Assembly (NCBI GenBank): GCA_034509425.1
Contig: JAVTVJ010000518.1
Location: 124,001 to 188,000 of the forward strand
Origin: Eopsaltria australis
Taxonomy: Eukaryota > Chordata > Aves > Passeriformes > Petroicidae
Direction: 5' to 3'
Length of the DNA: 64,000 nucleotides
How positions within the stretch are numbered: the stretch's first letter is position 1; each line of letters starts with the position of its first letter. A model generated the notes under the pieces. It was not told where the DNA came from. It did no database searches and worked only from the letters and a program-made list of their open reading frames with translations. A program made the translations under genes and the position numbers. This document shows, piece after piece, positions 24,604 to 37,300 of the stretch.

Positions 24604-24663
24604 GCTAGCACTCCTATCCTTGACTAAAAAGATGCTAGCAGTCCTATCCTTGACTGAAAAGAT
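24604..24663. repeat. 30-bp imperfect tandem duplication
   Basis: Two adjacent 30-bp copies begin GCTAGCA at 24604 and 24634 and differ at two positions. The end of the second copy forms one arm of the palindrome at 24653-24680. Confidence 0.92.
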
Positions 24664-24680
24664 GAGCTCATCTTTTCAGT
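24653..24680. repeat. Perfect 28-bp palindrome
   Basis: The arm ACTGAAAAGATGAG is followed directly by its exact reverse complement, centred on GAGCTC, with no spacer. It could extrude as a cruciform. One arm is the end of the adjacent 30-bp repeat unit. Confidence 0.95.
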
Positions 24681-26492
24681 TCCATCTTCTAACTGTTCCT
24701 TCTAACCCAATTTAACTTACATTAACCAGTGTTTACTCTTAAAAATAGAAAGACATCTCAAAAGCATTGGTGAGGTGGTATAAATAATATATGCATGAAG
24801 TTTTGAAAATGCTGCAGTTGAAAAGCACATCAGAGTTAATTGAACACAAACACAAGAAATTAAGATGCTGTCAGAAAAACAAACAACCAAAAAACCCTTC
24901 ATGTTGAAAAAGAGAGTAGAAACACAGGGGGATTATGCATGGACTGAATCTATTTGAAATGGAAGAAAGAAGTCTACAAAGAATGCAAGGAAATATTATT
25001 CAAAGTTGTTGAAAATAGAAATGTCATTCCTCTATGACAAGCTTATCAGTTGGACTGGACAGAATAAATAAGTGTTAATAAATAATACATAGCTAATATT
25101 CATATACCCTATTCTGTAATAATAGTGAGAGGTTTTTTTCCTAAAACTTCAACATTATAATTTTTATGAGAAATATTTGCTGTCAATATTAGGTCCTGTT
25201 TATGTGTTTAAAGTCCTCTGGTACATATATTGAACATTTTAACATATAACCTTACCTCATATGTAAGTGAACATCAAATGAAGGAGAAAACAAGGCACTT
25301 TTTACTTGAGTTCTATAATCTGTGAGTTAAATAATTGAAATGAGATCTTTATAAGGTCATGCTTAGAGGTCTTTCCTGTAAAAGGTCCACAGTCACTTCT
25401 GAAAGTCACATAAAAGAGTACTAATGTACGTCCCTGTATTTATTATAAGGTAAGATTCAATGGGTTTACAGCAGAGGGTTGGAATTTTTTGTCTTAGTGT
25501 GATTTGTTTAAGAATGGAATTATATGCTTTACTGACATTACTTTACCCTTTGAGAATTTAAAAATCTTGATTTTCTTCACCAAATGAACAAGTGTTTGTT
25601 TTACTGTGATAATCACGGACACTCAGCTGAAACTACTTAGAGTTTTAAAAAAGCATAAAGTGTTTAAATCATACATTTTTAATGCATGCTTTTTGGTTAA
25701 TGAAGAAGCAATGTTCATGAGGCTAATTTTATTTTTTAAGACATAATTTTGCTCCAGACCATAAGGAGAATGGAATGTACCAGGTACCAAAGCACAAATT
25801 TGAAGTAATGAACATCAGAGATGTATCGCAGAATGTGGTGCACAGGAGCACAGACATGGTGTTGAGATAAAAGATGGAGCACAGGAGACATCACAAGTGT
25901 GAGTATTTAATTCATAAAGGAGTGCTGACCAGGAGCTGGTCAAAATTGGTTTCAGGAGTTCAAAAGTGAACAAAGGCAAAGTGTCTGACATATGCAAAGG
26001 TCACTGCAGATTGTTAATTTGTATTAACAAGGAGATGCAGACCAGTGACGAAAAGCCAAGGTGCAGAAGGATATTAAAGAGAGGAATAACCCCAAGTGAA
26101 TTGTAGATTGAGAAAGAAGAAACTGTTGACAAAACCAGCACATCTCCCTGTTTGAAGAACTGCAGATACTCAATGTTATCTGCTCCCCTTCCACCCCACA
26201 TACATGAGAATGAAGGCACCATCCTTAAGATCCAGAGGAGCAGAAGAGGGTGAGCATAGATGCAGGGGCAGGGCTAGAAGCCAGTTGTGGAAAAACCAGT
26301 TTTAGCTGTTCAGGGTTTCTTCACTGAACCATCAGCTCTGGACTAACAAGAGTTGGTATTTCTGTTCATGAACTAAAAAAATAGGTGTTTTTCAATGAGC
26401 ATATTCTAAATTTAATTTTAAAAAATAGTGGTGGTAGCTAATCTTTGCTATCTTTGATTACTCTGCTCTACAAAACCTTTGGTTTAAAGAAT

Positions 26493-26498
26493 TGCAGA
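26493..26498. repeat. Likely left target-site duplication (TGCAGA)
   Basis: TGCAGA occurs here and again at 27123-27128, directly after the other LTR end. Two bases (TA) lie between this copy and the TG-like end of the LTR, so the boundary is uncertain by two bases. Confidence 0.6.
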
Positions 26499-27122
26499 TA
26501 TGGCCTGTGTGGGGACTGTCCTGGTGGACAGAGTCCAGCAGTGTCCCAGAAGCGTCCCTCGTGGAGCCACTCTGGTGGTGCTGCTTTAGCTCCTGCTGCA
26601 GACTCTGCTACCCTTCTGGTGGGCGCAGAGACAAGTCCTAGCAGGTCCAGGAGTAAAGAATAATGGAAGAATCTTCTGTGTGGGTATCTGAGGAGTTTAT
26701 TAACAGTTCCTCGCTCAAACGGGTCCAGAGACAGAAGATGCAGAACAAAGGAGAGCACAGACTTTTATACAGCAACAACCAACCAATCAGCTGAGGGTCC
26801 AGGGGCAGGGGGAAGGCAGGACAAGCTTACACAGTCCAATGAGGAGGGGGAAGGGGAGGAGAGAATCACAACCAATGGAGTACCGAGTAGCACAGAACCT
26901 TCTAGATACATACATGTGCATAAGGGGTGGAGAACAAACAGTCCAATCAGGGGGGTACAATTAGCATAGGAAGAATACATCAGTCAAGTGGAAGAAACTA
27001 TTATACTCCAGAGGGAAGGGGAGAATTTTCCAGCCTGAGCAACCCTCCACCATGGCCCCTTAGATCCCTTGGGACCTTCTGGATCTTCTTCGGCCTCAGT
27101 GGAAGCCTCAACGGCCGCCACA
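26499..27122 (-). mobile_element. Solo LTR, ERVK-like, minus orientation
   Basis: Read on the minus strand the LTR starts TGTGGCGGCCG at 27122, has a TATA box (CTGTATAAAAG; plus-strand 26763-26769), an AATAAA (plus-strand 26696-26701) and a U5 of about 190 bases ending near GGCCATA. Four CCAAT pentamers lie on the plus strand at 26783, 26836, 26872 and 26943, which makes them ATTGG boxes in the U3 sense direction. No internal viral sequence or second LTR is present, so it is a recombination-derived solo LTR. The minus-strand frame at 26468-26758 lies in R/U5 and is not a gene. Confidence 0.85.
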
Positions 27123-27128
27123 TGCAGA
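27123..27128. repeat. Likely right target-site duplication (TGCAGA)
   Basis: Matches 26493-26498. A 6-bp duplication fits a class II ERV. Confidence 0.6.
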
Positions 27129-29162
27129 AATCTGCAAGGAATCATAGTCACTTAAAATTCCTAAGTATTCTTGTTAACCCAAAGAAAAAGGGAAAGGGTT
27201 TATTTGTCTTCCATTGCTTTTTGGGATTTATGGTAAAAAAAATTGCAGTTTCCATAGAGCTAAGTAATATTATTGACAGAAAAAATATGTATGCAACATT
27301 TAATTTTATTTAATGTAGATAATTTAATAAATTTATGCATCAGAAACCTCCAAACACTTCACTAATAAATAGTCACTGCATGCAGCTGAAGATATACTGA
27401 TTTTAAGAAGCACAAGTATTCTATATTTTTTAACTTGCTTTTTTGGTTAGCAACAGAAATACTTGGCAATAGAACCAATTCTTCTTATCTAAATAAATGC
27501 ATTTTGTTATCCAGATGGTATGTACTTGCTATCAAGAACAGAAATCTTGGGACTTTTTCATGCTCTGAAATTCATATTTCTATTTTTTTACTTGCTATGT
27601 TGTGTTAGTAAGTGAACTCTCTGTTCTTTTCCTTTCCCTTTCTGAGGCCTTGTATACTACAGGCCTACAAACAATCTACATAAATGCCCTCTGAGATTAT
27701 TTCTGCAGAGATGATTTCTCAGTACTTAAGACTGGAAAACAGAAGCACTTGTAAGCTTCTGTGTCAACTTGGTGGACTAAATATAAAGGACAGAGATGAG
27801 AAACACAGTGTTCATTAACCCACTCAGCGCTAACGCTCAGACTCTGTCCCTTTACTATTGTTATTATTATCCTTTTAACTGTTCTTATCACTGACATTGC
27901 CATTTTTAGTCCTGCATTTTCACTCCAAAGTATCAGCAGTGCTGCAAACTTTGAAACAGACTGAGTAAAATTTAAGTATTCTTACTGTTTTAGACAGATT
28001 AGGGTTGGGTTTATCTTGCCTTCTGGTTTTATCTCTTTGGGATTTTTTGGCGTGGTTGGTTGCTTTTTTTTCAAATATGGGGAAGCATTCAATTTGCTAC
28101 TCAAAAGTTAAAAAAAGGGTTTGTAAAATCAATAGCTAAAAAATAAATACAAACATTTTATTTGTTAGCATGTAAAACTAAGCTATTCTGAGATTCCTTC
28201 ATTGTCCAGTGTTTACAAAAGCAGACAGATAAGGTTAATTTCATTGTTATAATCCAGAGTATGAAAGATAATTTTATATGAGGGTGGTGTGGGAGCACAT
28301 CTATTTCTACAATATGGTTTATGGCAATACATATGAGATTTTTGCTAAGAAGAAAATGTAATGTGTTGTCTCCCAAATGATAACAGGACAATCCTGACAG
28401 ATAATCTTATGTAACATGCTCAAATTTGCTCTTAAGTCTAATTTTACCCCCATTCATTTTCCCACAAAACTTAAATATTTTTCAGGCCTACTTGTCAGTT
28501 GTCTTTTCTTCAATTATCTTTGCTATTGAAGAAATCATTACTAGAGAAAATTTTAGTTAATTTAATCCTCAAATCTTACTCTACTATTTATAATCCATGG
28601 ACACAGAAAATCTGAAAAATAAAAAGGGATTTATTTTCTCTAGAAAAGAATTATGTTATGCCTAATTGTAGTCTACATGAATGAAGAAACTTTCTTGTAC
28701 TGGATGATCTTTTTGGATGAAGGTGACTTTTCCACTGCATGTGCTTCTGTCTCCAGAAACAATTTAAAGCCTTTATAGACTCCCTGTGGGGTTTTCAGGA
28801 CTCTACCACAAAATCTTTTGTGAGCCTTTTAATTATGTGCAGAACATCATCCACTTCCTGAAGTCCAAGAATGTCATATATGTTGCCTTATCACAGTTCA
28901 CAAAAGCCCCCAAAGAATGTAGCTTATCTCAGGCATTAGAGTGCCTTAAAATTAATATTCAGACAAAACTCATGTCTTCAGTCATGAAGCCTGAGCAGCA
29001 TATTTGAACAAGTCATTATGCTGTGATGTTCCTACAGCTACTGTTTCAGGTAGTCTTTGCAATCTGCACAGAAAGAAAACTACTTTGGGAAATGCAACTG
29101 ACAGTGGTGGTGGAAGGGGTTTTTGTTTTGTTTTGTTTTGTTTTTTTTTGTTGTTTGTTTGT

Positions 29163-29193
<31 letters not shown>

Positions 29194-29436
29194 GTTGTTG
29201 TTGTTGTTTTTCTTTTTTTTTCTAATCTTTAAACCTCTTAGTCTTGACTGATTTTTTTTGTTTTTAGTTTATGGGATACTATTGCAATATGAATTAAAAA
29301 GTTATGTAAGGGAGGACAAGACACAATGAGAATGTTTTCCCATTGTGAGACCTCCAGTGTTGTTGCTCTGACCTTAAATATTGTGTTCCAAGATAACTTC
29401 AGATGTTCACTCTAACAATTTTAGGCTCTGAGAATA
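27129..29436. other. Intergenic DNA ending in a TTTTG-rich repeat
   Basis: No gene recognised. The last part holds the (TTTTG)n-like tract at about 29118-29222, which produces apparent Phe/Cys/Val-rich frames that are artefacts. Confidence 0.5.
29118..29222. repeat. (TTTTG)n low-complexity tract
   Basis: About 100 bases of TTTTG pentamers drifting into TTTG and TTG units. It may have grown from a T-rich tail. Confidence 0.9.
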
Positions 29437-29552
29437 CCAAGATTGACTCAGTTGTTTACAGCAAAGTTCTAATAAGACCAAGGTTCTGGGTTCAATCCCC
29501 GTATTCATTTAAGGCTCGGCCTCAGTTATCCTTGAGGGTCCCTTCTGACAAG
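29437..29552 (+). mobile_element. tRNA-Ile-derived SINE with CR1-like tail (TguSINE1-like)
   Basis: The head, about 29437-29510, aligns along its length with eukaryotic tRNA-Ile: a D-arm region GACTCAGTTGTTTACAGC, an anticodon-arm region TTCTAATAAGACCAAGG and a Pol III B box GGTTCAATCCC at 29489-29499. It is followed by a unique linker and then CCTTGAGGGTCCCTTCTGACA at 29530-29550, which resembles the CR1 3' end. A tRNA head joined to a LINE tail is SINE architecture, and from memory TguSINE1 of zebra finch has this composition. The acceptor ends do not pair, so it is not a functional tRNA gene. Confidence 0.75.
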
Positions 29553-30689
29553 ACAAATTTTCCCTTTCCAGTAAAGATACTGGTTCTTACTATGGGTTTT
29601 TAGAATCAGGAATATTTTGGTTATTCTCTCAGGATACTTTTATTCTGTATGAATGCTTTCTACTTTCTTAATTCATAAAAGTTATTGGGATATGCAGTTC
29701 TAAATGAGTAAATGGCAAATAGAGAATATTCAATGGTGATTAATAATAAGGTATCAGGAAGACCTTTCTCATAGTTATTTTTTTTCAGACTACATGTCTG
29801 ACCTACTGTGAAATTTTTTGATGAAGGAGACTAATGTACAAATATTTGTATAAATTCACCATACCTCTAAAAGGCATTTAAAAGGGTTGAATTTGTCAGA
29901 TATTTGAATGCAAACCACAGACATGATGTAACTTCTCTTGTACCTCAATGGAGAAAGAAAAGTGCTGTGAATTTCAGGATCCAGACAACTGGGAGTGTAC
30001 CCAGTGTGTGATCAGGTGTTTGAGACTCTGAGAATTCCAAGTGCATACTAACACAAATACATTTTAGGATGCATCCAACAGAAGCTCTATTAGTTACAAT
30101 CATGGTAAGAGAACATTTTGACTGCAATGTATTTGCAGAGATCCAACCTATACACTGTTTCAGAAACAAGGGGCGGGGGGAATGAAGAAAATAAATTATT
30201 TCAATATTAGTAAAATGAGGAATTTAAAATATGCTCCTTCACTCCAAAAGCACTAAGGTGTAGGGACCACCCACATCTAGAAATTGATTTTGCACCTCTT
30301 TCTCACATTCATTTCCATTTATATTCAGAATACTTAGTGGCAGCACCAAGTGCATTTCACACTTTCAGAAAGCAAAGCTAATGCTATTTGAGTTCATTGG
30401 CATCTTACAGAGCCCTATATAGATAGAATGACATCCAGAGAGGTGAGACAAAAAAAAATCTAGAATTCCCTGTAGTGGAAAAATCTAGAATTCCCTGAAA
30501 AAGCAGCTCCACAGCTCCTTGTGTGTAGCATTTTTGTTGCTACAAGCCTAGTGCATTTTTTATCATTGTTACATCTCTTGTTCTCCTTCCCTCTAACCCT
30601 TTCCCCCAGTTCACTTGGACATTAGGCCCAATATTCTTATTGCAGAGACAGTAATTCCAGAAACTGCAGTGTAATGCCAACATGTTACC
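29553..30689. other. Unique AT-rich intergenic DNA
   Basis: Nothing recognised except a 17-bp direct repeat, AAATCTAGAATTCCCTG, at about 30456 and 30480. Confidence 0.5.
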
Positions 30690-31470
30690 ATAGAATCATG
30701 GAATAGTTTGGATTAGAAAGGACTCCAACAATCATCAAGCTCCAATCACCTCATTTTGGAGAGGGGCACCTTCAACTAGATCATGTTCTTCAAAGCCCCA
30801 TCCAGTCTGGCCTCGAATACTCCCAGGGATGTGGCATTCACAGGTTTCCTGGGCAACCTATTCCAGTGCCTCTCCACCCTGGCAGAAAAGAATTTCTTCC
30901 TAATATACAATCTACTCTCTTTCAGTTTAAAGCCATTCTGTCTTGTCCTATCGTTACATGCCCTCGTAAAACATCCCTCTCCATCCTTCTTGTAGGCCCC
31001 TTTTATGTGCTGGAAGGCTGCTGGTAAGGTCTCCCTCAAGCCTTCTGTTCTCCAGGCTGAACAGCCTCAGTTCTTGCAGACTGTCTTTGTAGGAGAGGTG
31101 CTCCAGCCCTCTGAACAACTTAATGGCTTTTCCCTGGACTCACTCCAACAGGTCCACATCCTTCTTGTGTTAGAGCCTCTGGAGCTGGATGCAGTGTTCC
31201 TGGTGGGGTCTCACCAGAGCAGAGCAGGGGGGCTGAATCCCCTCCCTCACCCTGCTGGCCACACTGCTTTGGATGCAGCCCAGATACAGTTGGTTTCTGG
31301 GCTGAAAGTGGCCATTGCTGGGTCGTGCTCAGCCCCTCATCCACCAGCACCCTCAACTCCTTTTTCTCATGGCTGCTCTCAAACCCTTCATCCTCTATCC
31401 TGTATTTGTGCTTGGTATGCCCCCCCCCCCCCCGCCCTTCCCTCCCATATGCAGAACTTCATGTTAAATT
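30690..31470 (-). mobile_element. CR1 LINE, 3' part of ORF2 and 3' UTR
   Basis: Minus-strand CR1 whose 3' end lies at 30690 (plus-strand CATAGAATCATGGAATAG). The minus-strand frame 30776-31039 (87 aa) is a still-open piece of the ORF2 C-terminus, recognisable from RKKFFSARVERHWNRLPR. Further words in order are the GGAGAGGTGCTCCAGCCCTC, CTGGATGCAGTGTTCCTGG and GTGTCTCACC-like segments. A C run of about 15 at 31419-31433 lies near the 5' break. The rest of ORF2 is absent or broken by indels. Confidence 0.95.
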
Positions 31471-31930
31471 ACAGATAGCTACCTGTGCCTTAAGAGTGAA
31501 AATTTCTGTGGTTTTCAGAGTACAGTTTAGGGACAGCATGTGAGATTAGAATTCTTATGCACTGGCAACAGCAGAACTTTCTCCTATGGGAACTAGGAAC
31601 AATGCACTTATGCAATTTACTGTGAGGAAGGGGATTAACTAGATGTCCTCTAACATAATTTCCAAATCTGTTTTCCATTATTTATTACCTTTCCTCACCT
31701 CACTGCCCCCAGGAAACAGCTTGGCTTTCCCCAGGGCACATGAATTAAATGCATCAGACTCCCACAGCACAAACAGGTCAGCTGCACCACATGCAACATA
31801 ATCACATTCACCAAGCCACCACTTCAGAAAAACCCTCTGAGTTGCAAAGGGTATTCAAAAGCTTAAAAACCTAGCTGTAAGTGACAGGGCATGTGAAGCA
31901 TTCAAGGCTGTTTTTCAAAGGAAGCATTTT

Positions 31931-32150
31931 TTTTAAAGAGTTACGAATTTGCCTTTTTACCGAATGTGCTCCTTCCCTAAAACTGCAGGTTATTTTCCGC
32001 TGGAGATTATAATGTCTGCTTGGTGGTAATTACGAATGCTAGCCTTAGGAAGGCACAAGGATTAAAATGTGTAAATATGCATAAAAATTCCCTCCATACA
32101 CCCTGGTCAACAATGTTCCATGCATTAGCAGGCTTTACCTAAGGGAGATT
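31931..32150. promoter_or_regulatory. Candidate conserved non-coding element
   Basis: Homeodomain-type TAATTAC and ATTA words, an ATGCATAAAAAT octamer-like word and balanced, non-repetitive composition give it the appearance of a developmental enhancer. Only cross-species alignment could confirm this; the call is a pattern impression. Confidence 0.2.
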
Positions 32151-34089
32151 TGCTGTGTGTTTTTTTGCTTTTTTTATCCAGCTTATTGCCCCCCTTCCTC
32201 CAAAAAAATATATTTTTGGAAAATATAGAAACTGGTAAACAAAATCCATGGCTTATAGTACTGACTGAAAATTATATATATTATTTACTGTCGCTGCAGT
32301 TCAGGCTTCCCAGTTTCAAAAAGCCCTTTAGCTGTATTCACATTCTTAATAACCCAAATATATGTACTCCCACCCACACAAATTACTCTTTTACACAATG
32401 TGAAAGGTATGGAGAAACAAAACAGAGCATTAACACACCCACTAACATCTTCTCTCCCACACTTGGGAATTCTCAGTAAGAGAAAATCCCAGACCCACAT
32501 TCTTTTTTCAGCACTCAGTACCCTGAGTCCTCAAACTGTGGCATAAGAGAAAGCTTCTTCAGCTATTAGCCCTCTCAAGCTGTACCAATCTCTGTTGGAA
32601 CTACAATGATTCAGGACAACTGAAAGGTACATGTTGCTGGATCTTGTATTCTAAAGAAATTAAGGGAAAGAAACAAAAATGTCGGAAAATGCTCATAAAA
32701 TAAAAATTTTTGTACACTTTTAAAGGTGCAAAGTCCTAGAAAGCTATAAAATAAGTTTTGTGTTAGCTTGGAAAATGTTAGCACATTTCTCATGTGTATA
32801 GACACAAAAATAAAGCTCTTCCATGTACATTCACAGATTAGTCTTACCAACCTACCTTCTGAGAAGGACATTCTCTCATTCAGTGTCCAAACTACCAGAA
32901 GTCTGCTATTTCCCTGCAGTATAGAAAGTTATTTAAGAGTTTAAATATTTCTTCTTTTAGTATCTGACCTCTGGATCTGGAAAGGTAAGAGATAATTGTA
33001 CTAGAAATTGTTTCTTTAACAGTGGTCTGCAGCTCATTTGAAAAAAAAATCTGTAATTAGTGAAATGCTATTAAAATTATAATGTGATTTTTTATTGAAG
33101 TGAATACATCTCCCAGTATTAGTGTTGCCCCAATAGGCTAATTTCAGTAAACCTTTTTTGGTTACAAATTAGCATAAATCACTTTCTACCACTGACAGAG
33201 AATATTTTCCTCAGGTTGGTGCAGTATTTGCAAATAAGATGCACTATTTGCCCCTCACTTTCCATACAGCACCAAAAAGGGTAGAGGTGAAAAATAGAAA
33301 AAGCACTTTCTTTCTTCTTTCACTCATCCTAATCTCTTTGTCGTTTGCTTTCCCAACATATTGGTGCTGTTACCGAGGTTCACAACCAGTTCTGACACGT
33401 TTCTGATTACAATATCATTGATTAAATAAAAGCTCAGTTTAAAATTCATGCCTTACTCATCCTCAGAACCCAGCAAACATGACATTATGATTCAGCCTGA
33501 TATTTAATATTAATTGGAGAACAGCCTTTTACATGGTTGGGTGGGAAATCTATCTAAACCATCACTCACTAGTGTAACAGATGAAGATAGGATAGAGAAG
33601 GAAGGATCCTACTTTTTAGGGGGGAGTTTATTCAGGATTTCTGTATAAAAATAAAATCAGCATATTCTTTAGCAGTCTCAAAATTGTAACATTCTAAATA
33701 TGGCTAATAACCTTCTTAAATCATCAGGGCAAAGTAGTGAAGGAATGTTCTGTGATAATTAAAATAAATTAATTCTAAAATGCAAATAAGCCATCACCTT
33801 ATAGCAAACTGAGCAGCGAAATGCTAATACCTGTGGCCGACAGCAGCCCCATAAACTTTAAATATCGAGATTTAGACAAGTGAAGCAGTGCTTGTTTTCC
33901 ATGAAAGTTTCTCTAGATGGAGCTCTAGGTCAAACATCCTTGCAGTTACCTTGAATACTTCATCGTGGTAATTTTGGAATTTGTTTTAATGTCCTCAGTT
34001 CCCTACATCTGTTGCTATAAAATGAGGTGCAGAAACTGCACTGACTTTATTTTTTTGTCACTTTATATTCATTGTTTATGTAAAAACAT

Positions 34090-34343
34090 AATTGTCATGA
34101 ATGATGAGAGGATTAAATACAAAATCAGGGAAGCTGTCAATTTAACAAGACTGCTGCTGCAGTCATATGCAGACATATCAGATTTGTCATGGTTCACATT
34201 TTAGTTAGCTGTGCCATAATGTTTCTGCACTGATGCCTTATTAAATAATAATCCACAAAGTTCATTAAAAAATAAATTCTTCAAGACATATTCAAATTAT
34301 TGATCTGCCTTAATAGTGCATAATTGATGACGTGATTGACTGT
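34090..34343. promoter_or_regulatory. Candidate conserved non-coding element
   Basis: Contains TTGTCATGAATGATGAG, ATAATTGATGACGTGATTG (with a TGACG CRE-like half-site) and several ATTA words in non-repetitive sequence. The call is a pattern impression only. Confidence 0.2.
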
Positions 34344-37300
34344 AAAAAAATACAGACGGCAAATGTAAAATCAAGTTTTTTTTAGTTAGCATCTATGCAT
34401 AAAACCATGGCATATAGTGTTTTTTCAGGAAGGATTGTTAACAGCTACATCTTTTTTATTAAGTTTCAAAAATAATAGAAATCAAGAAATTAATTGTTTG
34501 TTAATTAGTTTCTTTTTTATCTCTCTGCCTTTCTAAAAAAAGAAGGTCTGTTTAATAGAAACTTTCTCTTAGAGTTTAGAGAGTTCCCTGGTTTTAGGGT
34601 GCTAAAAGCTTGGTTTTAGGGGGTCTATTTTGTTTCACAGAGAACTCCTAGACCTTAGAAATTAAAAATAAATGAAATAAACCCCTTACGTTATCATTCT
34701 GTATATTTTTATACAATAGTTAACACAGCTATGAACTTGTTTTTCATTCATAATGACATTAAACATTATATTCTTGGAAAGTTTCAGTAGCAACAATGCA
34801 AGGGAAAATAATATTACACAGATATCAGCTACCATTGAAAAGCAATATCCACCACTCTGCTCCACAGGAGAGAAGGATGGGAGAGAAAGTGAAGTGCAGT
34901 GTTGTACTACACATGGTATATAAAAATCAGCAAGTTCACACAACTATTACCTCACATTTTCTCCTATAAATGTCTTTTCATTGCTTCTTGAAATCTGGCT
35001 TCTTAAACAACCTACTTCTCCAATTTTTTGGGTCAGGCAATTAGGTAACGACACTTGGTGGATCTGTTGTATTTGCTTCCTTTGTTTGTTTCTGAGAGAT
35101 GAGGGAAATGAGAGAGAATGAAAATCACTTTTCCTTATGAAACAATTATTTTGCTACTAAGTAAAATTGAGTCCTTGTTGAGTCCTTAGTCTAATTGTTA
35201 CATAGTGTGCCTCTGCCACATAAAGTCCTAGGAAAAACAAGTAACTTATTACTATATTCCTGGAACATTTCTCAATGCAGAAAATTATGAGATATGTGAT
35301 TGAAGACTGAATAAATCACAAATACTGCCATTTATAGGTACTTTGTACATTTTTACACTTATTTTTATTTTTTTACTCATGTAAAGGAAACAGCTACAAC
35401 AAAGCAGGGGAGACAGGGCTTTTCAGTTTGTTCAGTTTTGGTTTAAGTCAGTCAAGAGTAGTGTAATACAATGCTTTCACTCTCATAGCTGAGTACTCCA
35501 GAGCTCAGAATGCACCCTCAGACCCTCCCAGTGCTTGGACAAATTGACACAATCAGGAGTTATGGAGAAACTCCCAGTCCAGCATGGACAACAATAGCAA
35601 GAGGACTCTAAGACCCAAAAATTTACACAGGATGGCAAAATGCCCCAAGTTGTAAACCTTACTTTAAAAAAGGCTTAAATATCTGCCTCTCATGTGTTGT
35701 ATTTTGGATGGGAGGTTATTCCTCCTTATTTCAGGCTGACTGCTTCCGAAGACTAAATGATCAAGAGCAAATTGAAATCAATAAAAACTAAACCTACACA
35801 CAGCAAACGCAGAAGGCATACTGGGGACAGACTTATGAAAATGGGAGTATTTATTCTCAGGTGAATGTCTTGGTCACTTCAGTGTGAAGTTATATTGTTT
35901 CTCTGCTTTTGTGGGTCTTGACTTCTTCCACAGAGTATTACAACTCTACCAGGACCAGTGGAAAGTAACCCCCTCAAGCATGAGTGCTACGAGTTGACAG
36001 CCCAGTGCTACGTTAAAAGATGAGGATTTGAACTCGTACTTTCAGGCAGGAAAAAACATTATTCTTTCTTTCACCACCTTTTTGTTTGAGATCTAGGCTG
36101 GAAAGAATATACAAAGAGTGGGAGTTTAAAAATGTATTGAAATCTTTGGTTTAAGCTTTGTTTTTTAATTGTGCACTGCATGTGATGGGAGAACTGACAG
36201 CACACCAAAACTTTTTGATTCCTTCTATTAATCAAAGGAAGAAAGAATTAAACTGTTTTAGAGGTGAAATCAAGTGCTATTTTGGATTGTAAACCTAAAA
36301 AGTCCCTGAATTACTAAGTCATCACAGGAAGCAGGGATAGTTGAAGCACATGAAAGAATAGCTTGAATAAAACACATCTGCAATAGATAAAAACTTCTAA
36401 AACAAGAGCAGCTGTGATTTTTTTTAACTTCATCTCCTCTAAATTGATGAGTATTCAACACAAAATTCTTTGTCCTGTAAGACGCTCTCTCAAAATCACA
36501 ATGCTCTGGTTGGGATTGAATTTGTCTTTTCAGGTACAAAACCACATGAATCAAGCTCATAGTAAAGTTCCAGCCAGCTGGGACACCACCTACAAAATTC
36601 AGTAACTGTTTGTCATGTGAAAACAGAGACATATCAAAGGAAAAATGACTACAACAACAAGTATGCACACACCCTAAACCATCAGTGAACAATAGGTCTG
36701 CACTATTCACAGATGAATTTTATTGTTCTGACTTTAAAGGGCTGAAGAGTAAAGGTGCATGCTTGAAATCTACCTTTGCAGCTGAATCAGAAATATTGTC
36801 TGCATTTGACTTTTTATTGCCATTATAGAAGTTTGCATGGCCAATGATTTGCAGGTGTTCGATAGCACTGTAACTCTCAAGCGAAACAAAACAAGGATGG
36901 AACATCAGATGTGTGTTCTAAGGTGACATTCTCTCTAATGTGCTCTCACTAACCACTGATGAGGCAGACAGGTTGAGTGGTACAAGGATTAATGAAAAGC
37001 TGTGCAATGTACAGAGAGACAGAATTTTCCAACTCATGTTCTGAAGATTTGAATTTTAATGGAATATATATGATGTATATATTTGGTATGCAGGAAAAAA
37101 ATATGATTAGAACTCCTTAAAGGGATGATTGGTCAATTGCCTAAGTAAAAAATTAGAAGCCTGGCTTGAGATAGCCCCCAAGGCTTGTGCTACTAAATAT
37201 AGATTAGTATTCTGGTAGCATTAGTCTGACTCAAAGGACAATGACAGCAATTAATTGGATACAAGAGGGAATTGCTATCTGCTCATGACTGAGATAATGA

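Larger units (their letters stand above)
19987..26492. other. Unique AT-rich intergenic DNA
   Basis: No gene or transposon recognised. It contains a short (TG)n run near 20898-20920 and the 30-bp repeat plus palindrome at 24604-24680. Open frames such as 22085-22390 (minus) and 21231-21527 (minus) show no family resemblance. Confidence 0.55.

Noticed and set aside
29437..29510. Functional tRNA-Ile gene
   Set aside because: The acceptor ends do not pair and a CR1-like tail follows, so it is the head of a SINE.
36270..36710. 146-aa minus-strand frame as a host gene
   Set aside because: No recognisable domain, weak codon character and no supporting promoter or splice context; length is plausible by chance.
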